Assembly (NCBI GenBank): GCA_964461295.1
Contig: CAYWTX010000679.1
Coordinates: 1-8,865 of the forward strand
Direction of reading: 5' to 3'
Length of the DNA stretch: 8,865 nucleotides
Source of the DNA: CAYWTX01 sp964461295
Lineage (GTDB): Bacteria; Planctomycetota; Phycisphaerae; SM23-33
Positions 6,218 through 8,865 of the stretch are shown here, piece by piece. Below the pieces are notes generated by a model, which was given only the letters and a program-made list of their open reading frames with translations, was not told where the DNA came from and did no database searches. Position 1 is the stretch's first letter; each line of letters opens with the position of its first letter. The translations under genes and the position numbers were made by a program.

Positions 6218-6537
6218 GCTGAGTATAGCCTTGCCGGCGGCCCGGCGTCCATGGACCGCTGGAAGCGGCCCGCGAACGGTGGCGGCCAAGGCGGCCCACG
6301 CAGCATCGTGAAGCTGAACGGGAAGCCAAGCCCGTTGCCGGAGTGGTTTGTGCGTTCGGAGAGCCACCTCCTTGGTTTTGCTCAGCACGCCGTCTCTGAT
6401 GTCCACTGTAGTCCCCATGCAGGATGGCATGAACTGTCAGCATGGAGATGTCAGAGGTAACCTTTCGGACGCCATCCCGCCCGTTTACCTGGAGCCGCGG
6501 CACAACGGATGTTCCCTTGGTTCAGGCGCGATCACCC
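6218..6537. other. Divergent intergenic region, no convincing gene
   Basis: These 320 bp separate the glycosyltransferase start (-) and the mini-gene start (+). They contain the candidate promoter at 6222-6251. An in-frame 71-codon upstream extension of the glycosyltransferase crosses it, but has no ribosome-binding site at its ATG and no conserved look. A strong AGGAGG (minus strand, near 6370) has no start codon at usable distance. I see nothing else. Confidence 0.45.
6222..6251 (-). promoter_or_regulatory. Candidate promoter giving a leaderless glycosyltransferase mRNA
   Basis: On the minus strand, TGGACG (complement of 6246-6251; 4 of 6 to TTGACA) and TATACT (complement of 6222-6227; 5 of 6 to TATAAT) are separated by 18 bp. 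The -10 box ends 4 nt before the ATGATG at 6217, so transcription starting 5-8 nt after the -10 box would begin at or within the start codons. The AAGG at about 11 nt upstream is a poor alternative ribosome-binding site. Confidence 0.4.
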
Positions 6538-6705
6538 ATGCAATACCTCTGTGCAGGACTGCTGTCGGGGGCGGTGTTGGCTGTCGGAACGGCCAGCGCA
6601 CCGGCCCAGAACCTGCCGCTGGGCGAGATGACGGCCGCCCCGTTTTTCCATGGCGGGCGCATCTACCTGCGGACCTACACACACCTGTACTGCATCGGCA
6701 AGTAG
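6538..6705 (+). pseudogene. 55-codon mini-gene: signal peptide joined to the last strand of a PQQ-like beta-propeller
   Basis: From the ATG at 6538 the frame encodes a convincing signal peptide (LCAGLLSGAVLAVGTASAPA, residues 4-23). Only about 16 residues later it ends with GRIYLRTYTHLYCIGK (40-55) and TAG. That ending is the typical C-terminus of exported PQQ-like beta-propeller proteins, where a final 'GxIYLRT..HLYCI' strand closes the ring. A propeller normally needs several hundred residues, so the middle of the gene is apparently missing. I read it as the product of an in-frame internal deletion. A tiny functional lipoprotein-like or secreted peptide cannot be excluded. No good ribosome-binding site precedes the ATG; in-frame ATGs at 6442 and 6448 are alternatives without better sites. 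The next gene begins 46 bp downstream on the same strand, so both may once have formed an operon. Confidence 0.55.
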
Positions 6706-6751
6706 GGAGAACCGAGAAACCGCGCGAAGTGCGCCGAAAGGACACAAGACC

Positions 6752-8865
6752 ATGAAGATCTGTGCGGGATTGTTGGTTGTCCTGACGAGCGTCTGTCCGG
6801 CACTGGCGGCGGGCGGAGCGCCCAAGCCGGCCGGCGATGCCGCCTGGCCGACGCTGGCGGGCATCTACGGCACGGCCGAAAGCGTGGCGGCCGGGACCGT
6901 CTTGGCGGTCGATGCGGCCGGGCGGACGATCCGCGTTCGCGTGACCGCCACGCTGAAGGGGCAGGCCGCTGGGCAGGAACTCCGCACCGTCGTGCAGCGT
7001 GCACAGGACATGCCGGCCGGCGCGGCCGTTGGCGGACCGGTTGCGCTCATCGTTGGGCGGCGCTGCTCGTTGGTTCACGTGGGCGACACGTGGCTCATCG
7101 CCGACCGCGGCGACGGCAAGACCGTGCCGACGTACACTGCCGCCGCGCAGGATTCGGGCAGGCTTGCCGAGATGCGCCAGGCGTTCGCCGGCACGACGGG
7201 CGAACTGGTGCGGGCGTTGGCCGGGACGGCGCGCGGCGGCGCGGCGGCAGGGCCGCCGCCGTCACCAAAGTCGGCCTCGTTCGTCGTCGAGGCCACGCTT
7301 ACGGCGATGTCGAAGGTCCCCACGCCAGCCGACCTGGGCACATACAAGGAATCGCTGACCGCACTCGAATGGCAGGTGGATAGGGTTGCCCAGGGCACCC
7401 TGACCGCCAAGACCATCATCGTGTACCATTGGTCGTTCCTGGACCGGAAGTTTCAGGCGGCGGCGGCCTGGAAACCGGGTGAGAAAAGGACGCTGACACT
7501 GAGACCGTGGCAGGAAGTCCCGGAGGTGCAGCGCCTGCGTCGGGATGAAGGCATCGTGGCCGGGCGCGAGGACGTGCCGGCGTTCTACGACACGGCGCTG
7601 GGCGCGGGCCTGCCGGCGGTGGCGGCCGCGGCCCAGACAGGCGGCAAGATACTCGAAGCGGTCAGGAAGGGCCTGGGCAGCGATCCGGGCAAGGTGAAGG
7701 TGGTCAACGGCGCCGACTGCCATGGGCTGAACGATCTTCCGTTACTCTACGGCGGCACAGGGAGAGGCAAGGCGGTCAGTGTCGGCGGGGCTGGGACATT
7801 CTTTCCGCAACACGAGTTGGGCTATCGCGTCGCGGCGGCGGAGTGCCCGAACCTGGAATGGGCGATCCAATCCGGCGGCACGGACCGGCCTTGCGGCGGC
7901 TTCGGCGGCGCCGGTTACCCTCTCCGTTTCCTGCCGGGGCCCGCCTGGCCGGTCTTGCCCGGTCGCGGCCCCGCCGCGACCGTGTCTGGCGACATCGACG
8001 TGGTTGTGCTGCCCGGGGTCGGGCGCGGCGACGTCGAAAGCCTGGGCGTCCTGCAGAACTGTATTCGCGAGTACGGGCGGCGGGGCAAGGGCTTCATGCT
8101 GGACCTGGAATTCCGTTCGGATGGTCAATACCTGCGGGGCGGCAACAATCAGGCCGTCCACGAGCGATTCAGGAGTTGGGGCAAGGTCTATCCCAACTTC
8201 CTGTATTTCCACATCTATGACCCCGTGGCAGTCAGGGCAACCGTCAAGGCTGGTCTGACGGTCAGTTGCGCGACGATAGAGAAGGCGCGCATCGCCGCCG
8301 ACGCCAAGGGCCTGCGCAGCAAGCTGATTGCCTGGACGGCCGACCCGCCCGATGCCAAACCGGACGCCGCCGCCCTGAGCAAGGCGGTACAGGCCGGCGG
8401 CGAGGGCGGCAACGTCGTCGTGGGCGGCGCCTGGGTCGCCAAGACGATGGCCGGCACGTCGGGCATGGCAGCCTTCGCGGACGCCGGCATGGCCGAGGCG
8501 GAACTGGTGCTACGCAGCGCCGTCGCCGCCGGCAGGAAGCCCAAGTGCGTGGTCTGGGGCATCGAGCCGTTGATGCTCACGGCGCCGAAGGAGGAGAAGC
8601 CGCTCGGCGCTTTGGCCGGGCCCGCCTGGCCGGTGGTAGGCAAACCCGTGAACCCGGCCCCATCGGCCGATGGCGCCACGGTGATCCGCCTCGGCCCGGG
8701 TACGACCGTTGCACGCGGCAAGGGAACCTGGGAGTTCGGTCTGGAATACAGTTTGGTTCTCGAAGCCACCCTGCGCGAACTCAAGCGGCACCAGATCGGC
8801 GTTGTGCTGGTCTTGGGGCCGAATACCGCCGGCATCCCAGACGCGCCCTATGAGGGGCTGGCCGA
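6752..8865 (+). CDS. Large exported protein of unknown function, at least 704 aa (3' end outside window)
   Basis: The frame is open from the ATG at 6752 to the edge (704 codons plus 2 nt). AAAGGA (6737-6742) lies 9 nt before the ATG. Residues 1-20 form a signal peptide (MKICAGLLVVLTSVCPALAA). Residues about 40-117 and 176-257 are two similar beta-rich units: each starts with a 'V.A.V.A' strand, passes through 'L.G...' (ATLKG; VAQGTL) and ends with a charged turn and a hydrophobic strand (VGGPVALIVG; PGEKRTLTLRPW). I recall such units in secreted planctomycete proteins, but cannot name a family. Between them lies a Gly/Pro-rich linker (161-173). Residues about 315-610 alternate strands and helices: NGADCHGL, a glycine-rich VSVGGAGTF, then VVVLPGVGRGDVESLG and GFMLDLEFRS, suggesting an alpha/beta fold. 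GPAWPV occurs twice (396-401, 623-628). No catalytic motif is recognised. The product probably acts in the periplasm or outside the cell. Confidence 0.8.
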   Translation, partial: MKICAGLLVVLTSVCPALAAGGAPKPAGDAAWPTLAGIYGTAESVAAGTVLAVDAAGRTIRVRVTATLKGQAAGQELRTVVQRAQDMPAGAAVGGPVALIVGRRCSLVHVGDTWLIADRGDGKTVPTYTAAAQDSGRLAEMRQAFAGTTGELVRALAGTARGGAAAGPPPSPKSASFVVEATLTAMSKVPTPADLGTYKESLTALEWQVDRVAQGTLTAKTIIVYHWSFLDRKFQAAAAWKPGEKRTLTLRPWQEVPEVQRLRRDEGIVAGREDVPAFYDTALGAGLPAVAAAAQTGGKILEAVRKGLGSDPGKVKVVNGADCHGLNDLPLLYGGTGRGKAVSVGGAGTFFPQHELGYRVAAAECPNLEWAIQSGGTDRPCGGFGGAGYPLRFLPGPAWPVLPGRGPAATVSGDIDVVVLPGVGRGDVESLGVLQNCIREYGRRGKGFMLDLEFRSDGQYLRGGNNQAVHERFRSWGKVYPNFLYFHIYDPVAVRATVKAGLTVSCATIEKARIAADAKGLRSKLIAWTADPPDAKPDAAALSKAVQAGGEGGNVVVGGAWVAKTMAGTSGMAAFADAGMAEAELVLRSAVAAGRKPKCVVWGIEPLMLTAPKEEKPLGALAGPAWPVVGKPVNPAPSADGATVIRLGPGTTVARGKGTWEFGLEYSLVLEATLRELKRHQIGVVLVLGPNTAGIPDAPYEGLA
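7937..7981 (+). repeat. 17-bp direct-repeat copy 1 plus perfect 9-bp palindrome inside the coding region
   Basis: A 17-bp string encoding GPAWPV (7937-7953) is repeated at 8618-8634. Just after this first copy, GGTCGCGGC (7961-7969) pairs exactly with GCCGCGACC (7973-7981) around CCC. Together they encode a Gly/Pro/Ala-rich patch (about residues 394-411) that looks unlike the regular strands on either side. Confidence 0.45.
8618..8634 (+). repeat. 17-bp direct-repeat copy 2 (GPAWPV-coding)
   Basis: Identical over 17 bp and in the same reading frame as 7937-7953. The flanking DNA is not alike, so this is either a repeated short protein motif or chance in GC-rich sequence. Confidence 0.4.

Noticed and set aside
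6218..6430. 71-codon upstream extension of the glycosyltransferase
   Set aside because: No ribosome-binding site at the ATG at 6430 and no conserved-looking sequence. The ATGATG at 6217 is placed properly before the first membrane helix.
4529..6460. 643-codon plus-strand frame
   Set aside because: It mirrors the glycosyltransferase gene. Its product is a Gly/Gln/Asp/Arg-rich string without folds or motifs, while the minus strand encodes many membrane helices and GT87-like motifs.
6485..7078. 197-codon minus-strand frame
   Set aside because: It is antisense to the mini-gene and the start of the large secreted gene, both with signal peptides. Its product is Arg-rich with no motif.
1..8865. 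CRISPR array, tRNA, rRNA, integrase or phage genes
   Set aside because: No regularly spaced repeats, no cloverleaf-like segments and no recombinase or phage motifs were seen on either strand.

Overview
The window is GC-rich bacterial DNA. It most resembles an uncultured planctomycete (Planctomycetota, perhaps Phycisphaerae-like). The reasons are two uroporphyrinogen-decarboxylase-superfamily (URO-D-like) genes of the kind that multiply in that phylum, a PEP-CTERM protein with an arginine-rich tail, a GT87-type membrane glycosyltransferase, a last-blade remnant of a PQQ-like propeller, and a long secreted protein of unknown function. This assignment rests on gene content only. I see no rRNA, tRNA, CRISPR array, transposase, plasmid or phage gene.

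Layout. A URO-D-like gene on the minus strand runs off the left edge (1-797) and diverges from a complete aldo/keto reductase on the plus strand (1100-2122). The 302-bp spacer between them holds two inverted repeats that look like operators or RNA hairpins. The reductase converges with a minus-strand gene for a 216-residue PEP-CTERM protein (2461-3111). The 338-bp gap between these two holds three hairpins and debris that may come from a small repeat element. Upstream of the PEP-CTERM gene lie two more minus-strand genes: a second, divergent URO-D-like protein (3363-4442) and a polytopic GT87/DUF2029-type glycosyltransferase (4571-6217). Past a 320-bp gene-poor stretch the plus strand carries a 55-codon mini-gene (signal peptide plus the last propeller strand). 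A long exported protein of at least 704 residues starts 46 bp after it and runs off the right edge.

How the parts relate. The left part (URO-D-like methyltransferase candidate plus aldo/keto reductase) suggests catabolic or redox metabolism under a shared divergent control region. The right part is about the cell envelope: a glycosyltransferase using lipid-linked sugar, an exported PEP-CTERM protein and an exported multi-domain protein. No exosortase is present, so sorting of the PEP-CTERM protein must depend on a gene elsewhere.

The most interesting items are these: the PEP-CTERM protein carries both halves of a Cys-Gln thioester-domain signature; an exact 16-bp inverted repeat brackets 111 bp between two genes; the mini-gene looks like a propeller gene that lost its middle; the glycosyltransferase start coincides with a promoter that would make a leaderless mRNA; and the long secreted protein has two similar N-terminal beta-rich units followed by an unrecognised region.
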